Below, piece by piece: positions 17,264-25,255 of a stretch of 53,301 nt of DNA. This DNA is from Deltaproteobacteria bacterium (GTDB lineage: Bacteria; Desulfobacterota; Binatia; UBA12015). The notes under the pieces were generated by a model that did not search any database, was not told the origin of the DNA, and saw only the letters and a list, made by a program, of their open reading frames with translations. Numbering within the stretch: the stretch's first letter is position 1; each line of letters begins with the position of its first letter. Location: NCBI GenBank assembly GCA_029262355.1, contig JAJCZO010000204.1, positions 1-53,301 of the forward strand, given 5' to 3'. Made by a program: the position numbers and the translations under genes.

Positions 17264-18518
17264 GTCAGACGCCCGTCGCAGCTCCAGTTCTTCGTCCGCG
17301 ACGTCGGCCATCGGATCCTTGCCCATTCTTGCCCTGGTCCTGTCCATCGTGGGCATGATTCTGGGATCGGTGGTGCTCTTTATCCACCAACAGCTGGCGG
17401 CAAGCCAGGGGGCGTACACCAGTTTTTGCGACATCTCCGAAGGGATGTCGTGCGATGCCGTTCTTGGGAGCACGTACTCGAAGTTCCTGGGGCTTCCGGT
17501 CGGAGCCTGGGGTCTGCTGGCTTACGTCGGCACGGTCGGCCTTACGGTTTACCTCATGAGGGCGGCCGCTAAGGATCGCCTCCCGGCGGCGACGGCCCTG
17601 CTGGCGCTTACCGGCGCGATGCTGGGTGTTTCGCTCTACTTTTTCGTCGTCTCCACGTTCGTCATCGGGGTGCTTTGCCCGATGTGCCTCTCGATGGACG
17701 CGGTCAATATCGCACTGTTCGGCGGCACCCTGGCGCTCTTCCGCATCGTGGCGGCCGAGGATCGCTCGGGGTTCTCGACGGGCCGCCCTCTCATCGCGGC
17801 GGCGGCCGCTACGGCGGTCGGCATCCTCGTGCTGACGGTTTCTCAGGGGTCGGGGGGCCCATCGGGGCCCGTGACCGTCGAAGGCATCAAGAGCGACGAT
17901 CCCCGCTTCTACGCGTTCTATGTCTCCCAGCCGGTCGTAGACGCCCCCATCGACGACCGCCATCGTGGCCAGGTCGACGACGCAGCGATCACTATCGTGG
18001 AGTTCTCCGACTACCAGTGCCCGTACTGCCGACGCGCCTTTTTGGATCTGAGTGCGGCGATTGCGCAGGAGCCGGGTGACGTACAGGTGATTCATCGGAA
18101 CTTCCCGTTGAATGCGGATTGCAACCCGGCCATCGACTCGCGGAACCATGCGGTCGCCTGTGAAGTCGCCGTCGCGTCGGAGTGCGCGAGTCGACAGGGG
18201 AAAGGCGGGGCGTACAGCTACTTGCTGTTCACGAACCAGGACGATCTGCCCACGGCGGATCTCGAGGCCTTTGCGAAGCAGGCCGGCCTCGACGTCGAGG
18301 CGTATCGCACGTGCATCGAGTCGCCCGATGCCCTCGCTGCCGTGAAAAAGGACGTGCAGGACGGTCTCGATGCCGGGGTTGAGTCGACTCCGACGCTCTT
18401 CATCAACGGACGGCGGATCAAGGGCGGTTTCTCTCGACCGGAACAGTACCGGTACGCCTTTGCGATCGAACGGGATCGCGGTGCGGGCCAGGCCGGCACC
18501 GAGGCCGCGACGCCCTGA
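17262..18518 (+). CDS. VKOR-DsbA fusion, thiol-disulfide oxidase
   Basis: The 418-residue protein joins a vitamin K epoxide reductase-like membrane domain (about 18-165) to a thioredoxin-fold DsbA domain (about 215-410). The VKOR part has the loop pair Cys56/Cys64 (FCDISEGMSCD), Ser73 and the quinone-side Cys139-x2-Cys142 (CPMC). The DsbA part has Cys253-Pro-Tyr-Cys256 and the cis-Pro loop STPTLFINGRR. Such fusions oxidise periplasmic cysteines and pass the electrons to quinone, replacing DsbB plus DsbA. The Ser-rich N-terminus is cytoplasmic. Its start codon overlaps that of the divergent double glycosyltransferase inside one CATG, so regulation is probably shared. Confidence 0.92.
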   Translation: MSDARRSSSSSSATSAIGSLPILALVLSIVGMILGSVVLFIHQQLAASQGAYTSFCDISEGMSCDAVLGSTYSKFLGLPVGAWGLLAYVGTVGLTVYLMRAAAKDRLPAATALLALTGAMLGVSLYFFVVSTFVIGVLCPMCLSMDAVNIALFGGTLALFRIVAAEDRSGFSTGRPLIAAAAATAVGILVLTVSQGSGGPSGPVTVEGIKSDDPRFYAFYVSQPVVDAPIDDRHRGQVDDAAITIVEFSDYQCPYCRRAFLDLSAAIAQEPGDVQVIHRNFPLNADCNPAIDSRNHAVACEVAVASECASRQGKGGAYSYLLFTNQDDLPTADLEAFAKQAGLDVEAYRTCIESPDALAAVKKDVQDGLDAGVESTPTLFINGRRIKGGFSRPEQYRYAFAIERDRGAGQAGTEAATP

Positions 18519-18574
18519 CCCCGAGCCGGCCAGGTACGCTGTCGCGTTGGGTTCCGGTCGTCGCGTGGGCGTCC

Positions 18575-18976
18575 GTGATCTGGGTCTTCTCCACCGATTC
18601 GTTCAGCGGCACCGGAACCAGTCGGTTCTTGACGCCGTTGTTGGAGTTTCTCCTTCCGTGGGCCGACGCCGAGCAGCTTCGACTCGGACACGCGTTGATC
18701 CGGAAGCTCGGGCACGTAACGGAGTACGCTATTCTAGCGCTGCTCACGTTCCGCGCGCTTACCGGGTCGGAGTGGACGGTCCGCAAGGTGACCCTCTGGA
18801 CCGTCGTCCTATGCGGATCCTATGCGGCGACGGACGAGTTTCATCAGGCCTTCGTGGAGAGCCGGACCGGTGCGGTGTCCGATGTACTCCTCGATACCGC
18901 GGGCGCCGGGCTCGGGGCGTGGGTCGCCACGTGGCTGGGGTGGCCCCTCAGTTCGGATCGACGATCGCGAGCTTGA
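18575..18976 (+). CDS. VanZ-like membrane protein
   Basis: The product has at least 133 residues and VanZ-family features: FSTDSFSGTGT after a first membrane segment, LIRKLGHVTEYAILALLTFRAL, and YAATDEFHQAFVESRTGAVSDVLLDTAGAGLG. Those acidic and His residues recur throughout the family. VanZ proteins alter teicoplanin susceptibility in enterococci; the general function is unclear. The first membrane helix seems to begin upstream of GTG 18575: in-frame codons from 18539 read LSRWVPVVAWASVIW, so CTG 18539 (or CTG 18515, overlapping the previous stop) may be the true start. The end overlaps the convergent gene by 29 bases. Confidence 0.8.
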   Translation: MIWVFSTDSFSGTGTSRFLTPLLEFLLPWADAEQLRLGHALIRKLGHVTEYAILALLTFRALTGSEWTVRKVTLWTVVLCGSYAATDEFHQAFVESRTGAVSDVLLDTAGAGLGAWVATWLGWPLSSDRRSRA

Positions 18977-19211
18977 TCGCGCGCAGCTGCTCGAGCTGCT
19001 CTGCGACCGACGTCAGTGTCTCGATGAGTCGGTCGACTTCGCCTTTGGCCCAGTCGAGCTCCCTCTGGCTCAGGCGATCCAACGCTTGGCGGAGTTGGAC
19101 GTAGCGTTCGATCACGCCGGTCACGCCCCCGAGGCCGCTTTCTGCCATTCGGTTCTCGACTTCACCGGAGAAGCGAAGCAGCGCTTCCGCTTGGCGCAAC
19201 ACATCGTCCAT
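18948..19211 (-). CDS. Small coiled-coil protein
   Basis: An 87-residue, mostly helical charged protein (MDDVLRQAEALLRFSGEVE, then RYVQLRQALDRLSQRELDW and VDRLIETLTSVAEQLEQLR), with heptad-like spacing suggesting a coiled coil. I recognise no family. ATG 19211 is preferred over upstream ATGs because AAAGG stands nine bases before it and because the longer N-terminus looks non-coding. It converges on, and slightly overlaps, the VanZ-like gene. Confidence 0.6.
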   Translation of the reverse strand: MDDVLRQAEALLRFSGEVENRMAESGLGGVTGVIERYVQLRQALDRLSQRELDWAKGEVDRLIETLTSVAEQLEQLRAIKLAIVDPN

Positions 19212-19408
19212 TTCGGAACCTTTCGAGATTGGAACGCCCTGTGTAAGGGGCGCTTCGAAATCGGACACGTGCCCGTTCGGCGACTCTACGGCCGTTCCAT
19301 CCTTATCTGTGCTTGATGAGAGGTAATACCACATCCAAGAAGTGGACAAGATGGTGTCTCATGGAGCCGTCGGGTGCAACTCTGAATTGCGGGTGGGGCG
19401 TGTCGAAA

Positions 19409-20686
19409 TCAGTCTCGTGTCACGTGGCGAGAGCCGAAGAGCTCGAGGCGTTCGATCTCCGCGTGCACGGCGCTCGCGGTGCGCCCGGCGCGCAGCGCGA
19501 CACGATCAACCTTGCCGCCCTCTTCCCGCAGCAGGGCCACATAGTAGGCGCGCAGGAGTGCGTCATGGTCGAGGTGTGTCGGCACGGAACGCGACGTCGA
19601 ATGAGGTGATTGCGGGTCGTGTGCCTCGACCGATCGGTCTAGCCTCCCCGGGGCGTCTCGTCGTGGCGCTTTCCGGCTTTGGCTTGCACGTCGTTCGAGC
19701 GCCGACGCGACGAGAGCGCCGACGCCACGGTGATTCTCTGCCGTTGACGTTCCGTCGAGCTCGCGGTCGAGGTCTGGCCCGAGCAGCTCGGCTGCGTACC
19801 GTCGACGGGCGTCCCAGAGGACATACGAGAGGGCTTCTGCGACGAAGTCGTACCCTGCCGGCACCGGGATGTTCTTGCCACGGCGCCAGTCCGCGGCCAG
19901 GGCTTCTGCCTGCTCACGCAGAATCGCCAGCTCTTCCGGGGAGATGCGAACGAGGTCGTACACGACGTCGGCGACGAACTCCGGGAGCGTTTCCATCTCG
20001 TGCTCGAGCGACGGCAGGCGGACTTCGGTTTGGCTCACCCGAACGAACAGGTCGCGGCGCAGGCCATGGTGCGCTACCAGCTCGCGGGGCTCGGCGCGGG
20101 TTGCCGCGAAGAAGAGGAGGTCGCGTCGACGCGCCTCGCCGTTCAGGAAGGCAAGGAGCTCGTCTTGCGCCGGTGGGGCGAGGCTCTCGAGATCGTGGAT
20201 CAGCACTGAGCCCCGCTCCGGCATGAGCTGGCGGGTCGGAGTGCCTCCCTCCCTCCCGAGTTCGGCTGCCGCCACTCGGACCAGTGCGCCGGGTCTGCCC
20301 GAAAGCACGTGAAGCAGAATGGCCAGCTGCTCCTTGCCCACGCCGGCCTCGCCGGCGATCAGCATCGACCTCGCCCTTCGGCACTGGTGCATCGCGCCGG
20401 GAAGCTGGGCCAACACCGAGGGGGGCGCCGGCGTAAACTCCGGGACGACGTTGCGGACGATGCGGTGGAGGTCCTGCAAAAGCAGCCATCGGAGCTCGCG
20501 TCCGAGGCGCCGGCAGTGGGCGCGGGGCACGCCGTCGACCTCGAATCGGGTGCCCGAGACCACGAGCTCGCCGTGCCAGAGGTCATAGAACCCACGCGGA
20601 TTCTTGCGCTCGAACAGCTGGCGAAGATAGGTTCTTCGCTTGCTGATGCAATATTGGAGGAACCGCTCTTCGCTCGGAAACTTCAT
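19409..20686 (-). CDS. Sigma-54-activator-like AAA+ protein lacking the GAFTGA loop
   Basis: The 425-residue protein has ~100 N-terminal residues of unknown type, then an AAA+ core like that of bacterial enhancer-binding proteins. Walker A is GEAGVGKE (112-119). The Walker B position is VLIHDLESL (161-169), with Asp165 and Glu167. A GLRRDLFVRVSQTEVRLPSL segment (208-227) matches the FREDLYYRL...LPPL arginine-finger region. The segment between Walker A and Walker B is short (about 41 residues) and reads AELGREGGTP where activators carry the sigma-54-contacting GAFTGA loop. The C-terminus (DHDALLRAYYVALLREEGG, then RTASAVHAEIERLELFG) resembles a Fis-type helix-turn-helix. It may regulate without activating sigma-54 (inference). 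Confidence 0.68.
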   Translation of the reverse strand: MKFPSEERFLQYCISKRRTYLRQLFERKNPRGFYDLWHGELVVSGTRFEVDGVPRAHCRRLGRELRWLLLQDLHRIVRNVVPEFTPAPPSVLAQLPGAMHQCRRARSMLIAGEAGVGKEQLAILLHVLSGRPGALVRVAAAELGREGGTPTRQLMPERGSVLIHDLESLAPPAQDELLAFLNGEARRRDLLFFAATRAEPRELVAHHGLRRDLFVRVSQTEVRLPSLEHEMETLPEFVADVVYDLVRISPEELAILREQAEALAADWRRGKNIPVPAGYDFVAEALSYVLWDARRRYAAELLGPDLDRELDGTSTAENHRGVGALVASALERRASQSRKAPRRDAPGRLDRSVEAHDPQSPHSTSRSVPTHLDHDALLRAYYVALLREEGGKVDRVALRAGRTASAVHAEIERLELFGSRHVTRD

Positions 20687-20847
20687 CGGGCTCGAGGGTC
20701 CGGGGTGGATTGTCGGGGCGGACCGAGCTCCGCTCTACCGAACAGCGCGACCAGCGGTCAAACGCAATTGAACGGGATCGTAACCCTGCTGGTGGGGACG
20801 TCGGAAAAACCTTCGCACGTTGGGCGCTTTTGCATTATTCAGATGGG

Positions 20848-21813
20848 ATGCTCGAACGAACCTCGTTGTGTGTCGGAGTGGTGCTTGGCCTGATTCTCGC
20901 CGGTTGTGAAAGCCCGAACCCGCCTGCGCCAAGCGCGCCGCAGGCCGCTGTGACTTCTGTGCCGCCGGTGGCGACGAGCGCGGCCGTCGGCGAGGCTGCC
21001 GCGCGTTACGGCGACACGGTCATGACCGTCGATGACCTCGTCGCGGAACTCCAGCGGCTCCCGAGCCGGTCACGCCAGCTCATGGATACGGCCGGGCGCG
21101 AACGGTTCGTCGAGAATTACATTCTCCACCAACTTCTGTTCGAAGAGGGGATTCGGCGGGGCCTCGACCAGGATCCAGACATTCTGCGTCAGATCGAGGA
21201 CATGAACCGCCGGCTGGTCGTCCAGAAGCTCGTCAAGGAACTCCAAGCGGTTCCGCCGATCACCGAAGAGCAGATTGCCGCATACTACGAAGGCAACCAG
21301 GCTCGTTACTCGACGACGACGCTCCGCGCGCGCCACATCCTCGTGCGCGAGGAAGACACGGCCGACGAGCTCCGCGACAAGCTCGAGACGGAGCCGGAGA
21401 GCTTCGCCGATCTCGCCAAGGAGCATTCGGTCGATACGGCATCGGCCCGGAAAGGGGGCGACCTCGGCTTCTTCGGACACGGGCGCATGGTCCCCGAGTT
21501 CGAGGCGGCCGTCTTCGCGCTGCGCGATCCTGGCGACCTGAGCGCGGTGGTCAAGACGCAGTACGGTTACCACATCATCAAGCTCGAAGAGCGACGCGAT
21601 GGCGCGGGGAAGCCGCTCGACCAGGTGCGGGAACAGATTCGCGCCAGCCTGCGCCATGAAGCGGTCCAGAACCGGACGCAGGAGTACTACGAGGAACTCA
21701 AGGAGAAGGCCGGGATCCGGATCGACACCGAGGTCGTCGAGCGTGTTGCCGCCGACCTTCCGGCACCGAGTCCGGCTCAGGGCGTGACTCCTTTCCACGG
21801 CGGCGGACACTAA
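20848..21813 (+). CDS. Parvulin-type peptidyl-prolyl isomerase lipoprotein (PpiC/PrsA/SurA-like)
   Basis: The 321-residue protein begins with a lipoprotein signal ending LILAGC (Cys ~19). A Pro/Ala linker follows, then an N-terminal chaperone helix region (TVDDLVAELQRLPSRSRQLMD; FVENYILHQLLFEEGIRRGL). The parvulin domain is RARHILVREEDTADELRDK, SFADLAKEHSVD, GGDLGFFGHGRMVPEFEAAVF and YGYHIIKLEERR. These proteins assist folding of exported proteins. The ATG at 20848 is the only start that exposes the lipoprotein signal; an upstream in-frame start at 20710 would bury it. Confidence 0.9.
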   Translation: MLERTSLCVGVVLGLILAGCESPNPPAPSAPQAAVTSVPPVATSAAVGEAAARYGDTVMTVDDLVAELQRLPSRSRQLMDTAGRERFVENYILHQLLFEEGIRRGLDQDPDILRQIEDMNRRLVVQKLVKELQAVPPITEEQIAAYYEGNQARYSTTTLRARHILVREEDTADELRDKLETEPESFADLAKEHSVDTASARKGGDLGFFGHGRMVPEFEAAVFALRDPGDLSAVVKTQYGYHIIKLEERRDGAGKPLDQVREQIRASLRHEAVQNRTQEYYEELKEKAGIRIDTEVVERVAADLPAPSPAQGVTPFHGGGH

Positions 21814-21842
21814 GGGCACCGCCGTCGACATCCAAGGAAGGG

Positions 21843-21914
21843 ATTGCCGACGATCGGCGCTCGTCGCCGGGAACGTTGATGTAGGAATGTCCGCAATCTC
21901 CCGAGGAGGCGAGA
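21843..21914 (+). repeat. Candidate intergenic repeat, copy 1
   Basis: It lies in the 149-base gap between the convergent ppiC-like and selB genes. Two blocks match copy 2 at 47977-48051. One is TTGCCG-N-CGAT-N2-GCGCTCGT (18 of 22 positions). The other begins AGGAAT and ends AGGAGGCGAGA (about 25 of 33). The 3' block can fold with AGGAG in the loop. The spacer between blocks is not conserved. Confidence 0.4.
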
Positions 21915-21962
21915 CGCCGTGACCCCGGTCGGGCGGGTGGTGAGGCCTTTGCCCGAGATTTC

Positions 21963-23879
21963 TCAGGTCGTTCGGAGGCGGCGGATGTCGCCCACGCGGA
22001 TGGTGACGCCCGATTGGTCGAAGTGTTCGAGGAGCGCAAGAGCGTACTTGCGACTTGCTGCCAAGGCGGTGCGGTAGTCCGCGACCGTGATCTCGGCCGA
22101 GCTCTCGATCCCGCTGCGCAATAGGCGCTTTGCCTCGGCGTAGGAGGCTTTCGCATAGAAGATGTCCGGCGTGACCCGGACGACTTTCTCTTGCTTTTCC
22201 AGCATGTGAAGCAGTTCGAGGATTTTCGGTTGGGTCAGGCCTGCGGTGGATGCAATCTGCTTGGCATCGGGAGGAGTGAGTCCGCCGGCTTCGAGGGCCG
22301 CCAGGATCTCGCTTGCCTGGGTCGACTGGGTTTCGTCGAGCTTGATCTCGTGCTGCGGAAGCCGGACCGAGGCTTCTTGTCGCACGACGACTCCCGCGGT
22401 CTCGAGTCGGGTGATCACCGGGCGGAAGAGCTTGGCGGGCAAAGGAACCCGCAAGCGAGACCGCAAGGACTCCATGTCCATCCCCTCGGCGATTGGATGC
22501 ACGCGGTGGAAGGACTCCAGCGCACTCACGACTTCTTTCTCGAGTTTCCTCCACTTGCCGGCCGTGGTCCATGCTTCCGGTTCGGAGGCATCGGGCAATG
22601 GAAGCACGTCTTGCGACGACGCCGCCGTCCGGCGGACGCCCTCTTCGGATTGGGCAAGGCATTGCGCGACGAGCTCGGTCGGTGCTGCGAACTCGTTCAA
22701 TAGATCGAGGAAGGCGTGCATCCGTGACGGTGCGCTGCCCGTGCGCAGGACCTCGAGTCGCTCGGTGAGGCTCGTGTCCGAGGCGCGATGTCGCGGCGCG
22801 AATGGATGCACGATCTCCCCTCCGCCGGTCGTTCGGGTCGCGGTCTCGGTTCTCGCGATGAACCGGTCGCCGGCCGCCACTAAGACGGGCTCGTCGAGGG
22901 AAATCTGGCACCAGCCCGAAGACTTTGGAGGCAGTTCCTTCTGGTCGCCAAGGAGGATGATCCTTCCCATGACCTCGGCGGTGGTGACGTACACGCGGAG
23001 TCGGTCGAAGCTCTTCAGTGGTCGAGACGCGCCGGGACGCACCTCGAACCAACAATCGAGCCGGTCGGTCGTGACCTCGATTCGCGGATCGGTGAGCCAG
23101 CGCCCGCGCTTCGCGTCGGCCTTTTCGATCCCGGGGATGTTCACAGCGACACGCTGTCCTGCGAGCCCGCGTTCGACGTTCTCGCCGTGAACTTGTACGG
23201 AGCGAGCGCGGCACGTGATGTCGCCGGGGCGAATGGCCAGAGCGTCGCCCTCTTGTACGGCGCCCGCGATTGCGGTTCCCGTGACGACCAACCCGTGCCC
23301 ACGCAAGATGAAGGAACGGTCGATGGGGAGGCGGAAAAAGCCTGAGGCGTCGCGGCCAGGCAGACCGGCGAGCTGGCGCGAGAGCTCGGCGCGGAGGCCG
23401 TCGAGACCTGTGCCAGTCGTGCTCGAGACGGCAAGGACGGGCCATGCTTCGCACGCGGTGCCGACAGCCAGGACTTCGATGTCGGACCGCACTTCGGCGA
23501 TGCGGTCGGCGTCGACAAGGTCGGTCTTCGTGATCACGAAGATCCCGTGTCTCGCGCCGAGTAGGTGCAGGATATCGAAGTGTTCTTCCGTCTGCGGCAT
23601 GATGCCGTCGTCGGCGGCGATCGTGAATAGGACCAGGTCGATGCCGTGCGCGCCTGCGAGCATCTGGCGGATGAACCGCTCATGGCCGGGGACGTCGACT
23701 ACGCCGAATCGGTGCTCGTCGATTTCATAGTGAGCGAAACCGAGCTCAATGGAGATCCCGCGTTCTTTTTCGGCGGCGAGCCGGTCGGTCTCCTGCCCGG
23801 TCAAGGCTCGGATCAACGCGGTCTTGCCATGGTCGATGTGGCCGGCCGTGCCGAGGATGACGCGTTCTGTCTGGCTCAT
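21963..23879 (-). CDS. selB: Selenocysteine-specific translation elongation factor SelB
   Basis: The 638-residue GTPase delivers selenocysteyl-tRNA to UGA codons marked by a SECIS element. GTP-binding motifs are GHIDHGKT (G1), [20 protein letters not shown] (G3) and TKTD (G4). EF-Tu-like domains 2-3 follow, then a ~280-residue C-terminal part with the winged-helix repeats that bind SECIS RNA. This length fits bacterial SelB. ATG 23879 overlaps the selA stop as ATGA; longer readings run inside selA. No selC tRNA or selD was found in this window. Confidence 0.95.
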   Translation of the reverse strand: MSQTERVILGTAGHIDHGKTALIRALTGQETDRLAAEKERGISIELGFAHYEIDEHRFGVVDVPGHERFIRQMLAGAHGIDLVLFTIAADDGIMPQTEEHFDILHLLGARHGIFVITKTDLVDADRIAEVRSDIEVLAVGTACEAWPVLAVSSTTGTGLDGLRAELSRQLAGLPGRDASGFFRLPIDRSFILRGHGLVVTGTAIAGAVQEGDALAIRPGDITCRARSVQVHGENVERGLAGQRVAVNIPGIEKADAKRGRWLTDPRIEVTTDRLDCWFEVRPGASRPLKSFDRLRVYVTTAEVMGRIILLGDQKELPPKSSGWCQISLDEPVLVAAGDRFIARTETATRTTGGGEIVHPFAPRHRASDTSLTERLEVLRTGSAPSRMHAFLDLLNEFAAPTELVAQCLAQSEEGVRRTAASSQDVLPLPDASEPEAWTTAGKWRKLEKEVVSALESFHRVHPIAEGMDMESLRSRLRVPLPAKLFRPVITRLETAGVVVRQEASVRLPQHEIKLDETQSTQASEILAALEAGGLTPPDAKQIASTAGLTQPKILELLHMLEKQEKVVRVTPDIFYAKASYAEAKRLLRSGIESSAEITVADYRTALAASRKYALALLEHFDQSGVTIRVGDIRRLRTT

Positions 23880-25255
23880 GATGGGATTGTCTCGATTCGG
23901 TGCGGGACCAGATCGGCCGCACGGGGCACGGCGCGAAGGTCGAGGAGAAAGTCGCCTTGGGAGATGCGGCCCAGGACTGCCGGCGACGCGGCGCGAAAGA
24001 ACGAGGCTACCTGATCGGCCTCCCATCCGTCATGGCGGACCCGAACGGCGCGGCTCGGGAGGGTGGCGGTAGGCTGCGCGCCGCTCCCGATCTCACTCTC
24101 GGATGGGATGGTGTCGATCTCGAACTCGCCGGGGAGCGCCTCGCGCAGAAGACCCGCCGCTTGCTGCGCGAGCTCCTCCAGGCTCTGCTCGGTGCGGGCC
24201 AGGAAACCGAGCGTCGGAAGCTCGGTGGGAAGGTCCTTTGACGTACGATACAGGGTGAGCGTTGCGCGCAGTGCGGCCAGGATGAGCTTGTCGACCCGCA
24301 AGGCTCGCTTCAGCGGGTTCTTCTGGAGGGTGGCGATCAGGTCGCCACGACCGACGAGTAGGCCCGCCTGCGGCCCGCCGAGCAGCTTGTCTCCACTGAA
24401 GGTCACGACGTCGACTCCAGCCCGGATTGCTTCGGCGGGCGTTGGCTCTCGAGGAGCGCCGTACGTGGAAAGGTCGACGAGCGCGCCGCTGCCGAGGTCT
24501 TCGACGAACGGAATCCCGTGCTCGTGCGCCAGTGCTGCGAGCTCTGTGCGGGATGGCTGCTCGGTGAAACCCTCGACACGGTAGTTCGATGGGTGCGCCC
24601 TCAGGATGAGGCCGGTGCGTCGCGAGAGCACGGCCGAGTAGTCTTCGACGCGAGTGCGATTCGTCGTTCCGACCTCGCGCAAGACCGCGCCTGCGCGTCG
24701 TAAGACGTCGGGCAGTCGAAACGCTCCGCCGATTTCGATCAACTCTCCTCTGGAGACGATGACCTCTCGCCTCGAGGCTAGGGAGTCGACGACAAGAAGA
24801 AGGGCTGCCGCGTTGTTGTTCACGGCCATGCCGGCTTCGGCGCCAGTCAGATCGGCGAGAAGGCGGGCTACGTGGGCGTCGCGCTGCCCCCGGGCCCCCG
24901 TCGTGAGATCGAGCTCGACCGCGCTCGGCTCGCGGGCAGCTCGCGCCAGACTGTCGATGGCCTTCGGTGCGATCGGCGCGCGCCCGAGGTTCGTGTGAAG
25001 AACCACCCCGGTTGCGTTCACGACCGCCGGCAGGTCTCGAGTGAGCTCCGTTGCGATCCATGCGGCTGCCTTCGTTGCGACGGTCGCGGCGCTGGGTGCC
25101 TCGCCGCTCCCAGAGGAGAGGATCTGGTTCCGATGTCGATCCAGGACCGTGCGTATGGCGTCGGTCAGTACGGCGCGCGAGACACTTTCGAGAAGAGTGG
25201 CGGCCTCGCGGGTGGCGAGTACGGCGTCGACGCTGGGAAGGGACCGGAGGTTCAT
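23876..25255 (-). CDS. selA: L-seryl-tRNA(Sec) selenium transferase SelA
   Basis: The 459-residue PLP enzyme converts seryl-tRNA(Sec) to selenocysteyl-tRNA(Sec) using selenophosphate. Family motifs are [54 protein letters not shown], and the PLP lysine in [13 protein letters not shown]. The length matches E. coli SelA (about 463). The ATG overlaps the stop of the upstream helicase gene as ATGA, and its own stop overlaps selB in the same way, so helicase, selA and selB form one translationally coupled unit. Confidence 0.96.
   Translation of the reverse strand: MNLRSLPSVDAVLATREAATLLESVSRAVLTDAIRTVLDRHRNQILSSGSGEAPSAATVATKAAAWIATELTRDLPAVVNATGVVLHTNLGRAPIAPKAIDSLARAAREPSAVELDLTTGARGQRDAHVARLLADLTGAEAGMAVNNNAAALLLVVDSLASRREVIVSRGELIEIGGAFRLPDVLRRAGAVLREVGTTNRTRVEDYSAVLSRRTGLILRAHPSNYRVEGFTEQPSRTELAALAHEHGIPFVEDLGSGALVDLSTYGAPREPTPAEAIRAGVDVVTFSGDKLLGGPQAGLLVGRGDLIATLQKNPLKRALRVDKLILAALRATLTLYRTSKDLPTELPTLGFLARTEQSLEELAQQAAGLLREALPGEFEIDTIPSESEIGSGAQPTATLPSRAVRVRHDGWEADQVASFFRAASPAVLGRISQGDFLLDLRAVPRAADLVPHRIETIPS

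Noticed and set aside
21814..21962. selC (selenocysteine tRNA) next to selB
   Set aside because: The gap has no UCA anticodon stem-loop and no tRNA-like T-arm; none was seen elsewhere in the window.
21070..23454. A 794-codon minus-strand frame over selB and the ppiC-like gene
   Set aside because: Low-complexity Arg-rich translation; SelB and PpiC motifs lie in the other frames.
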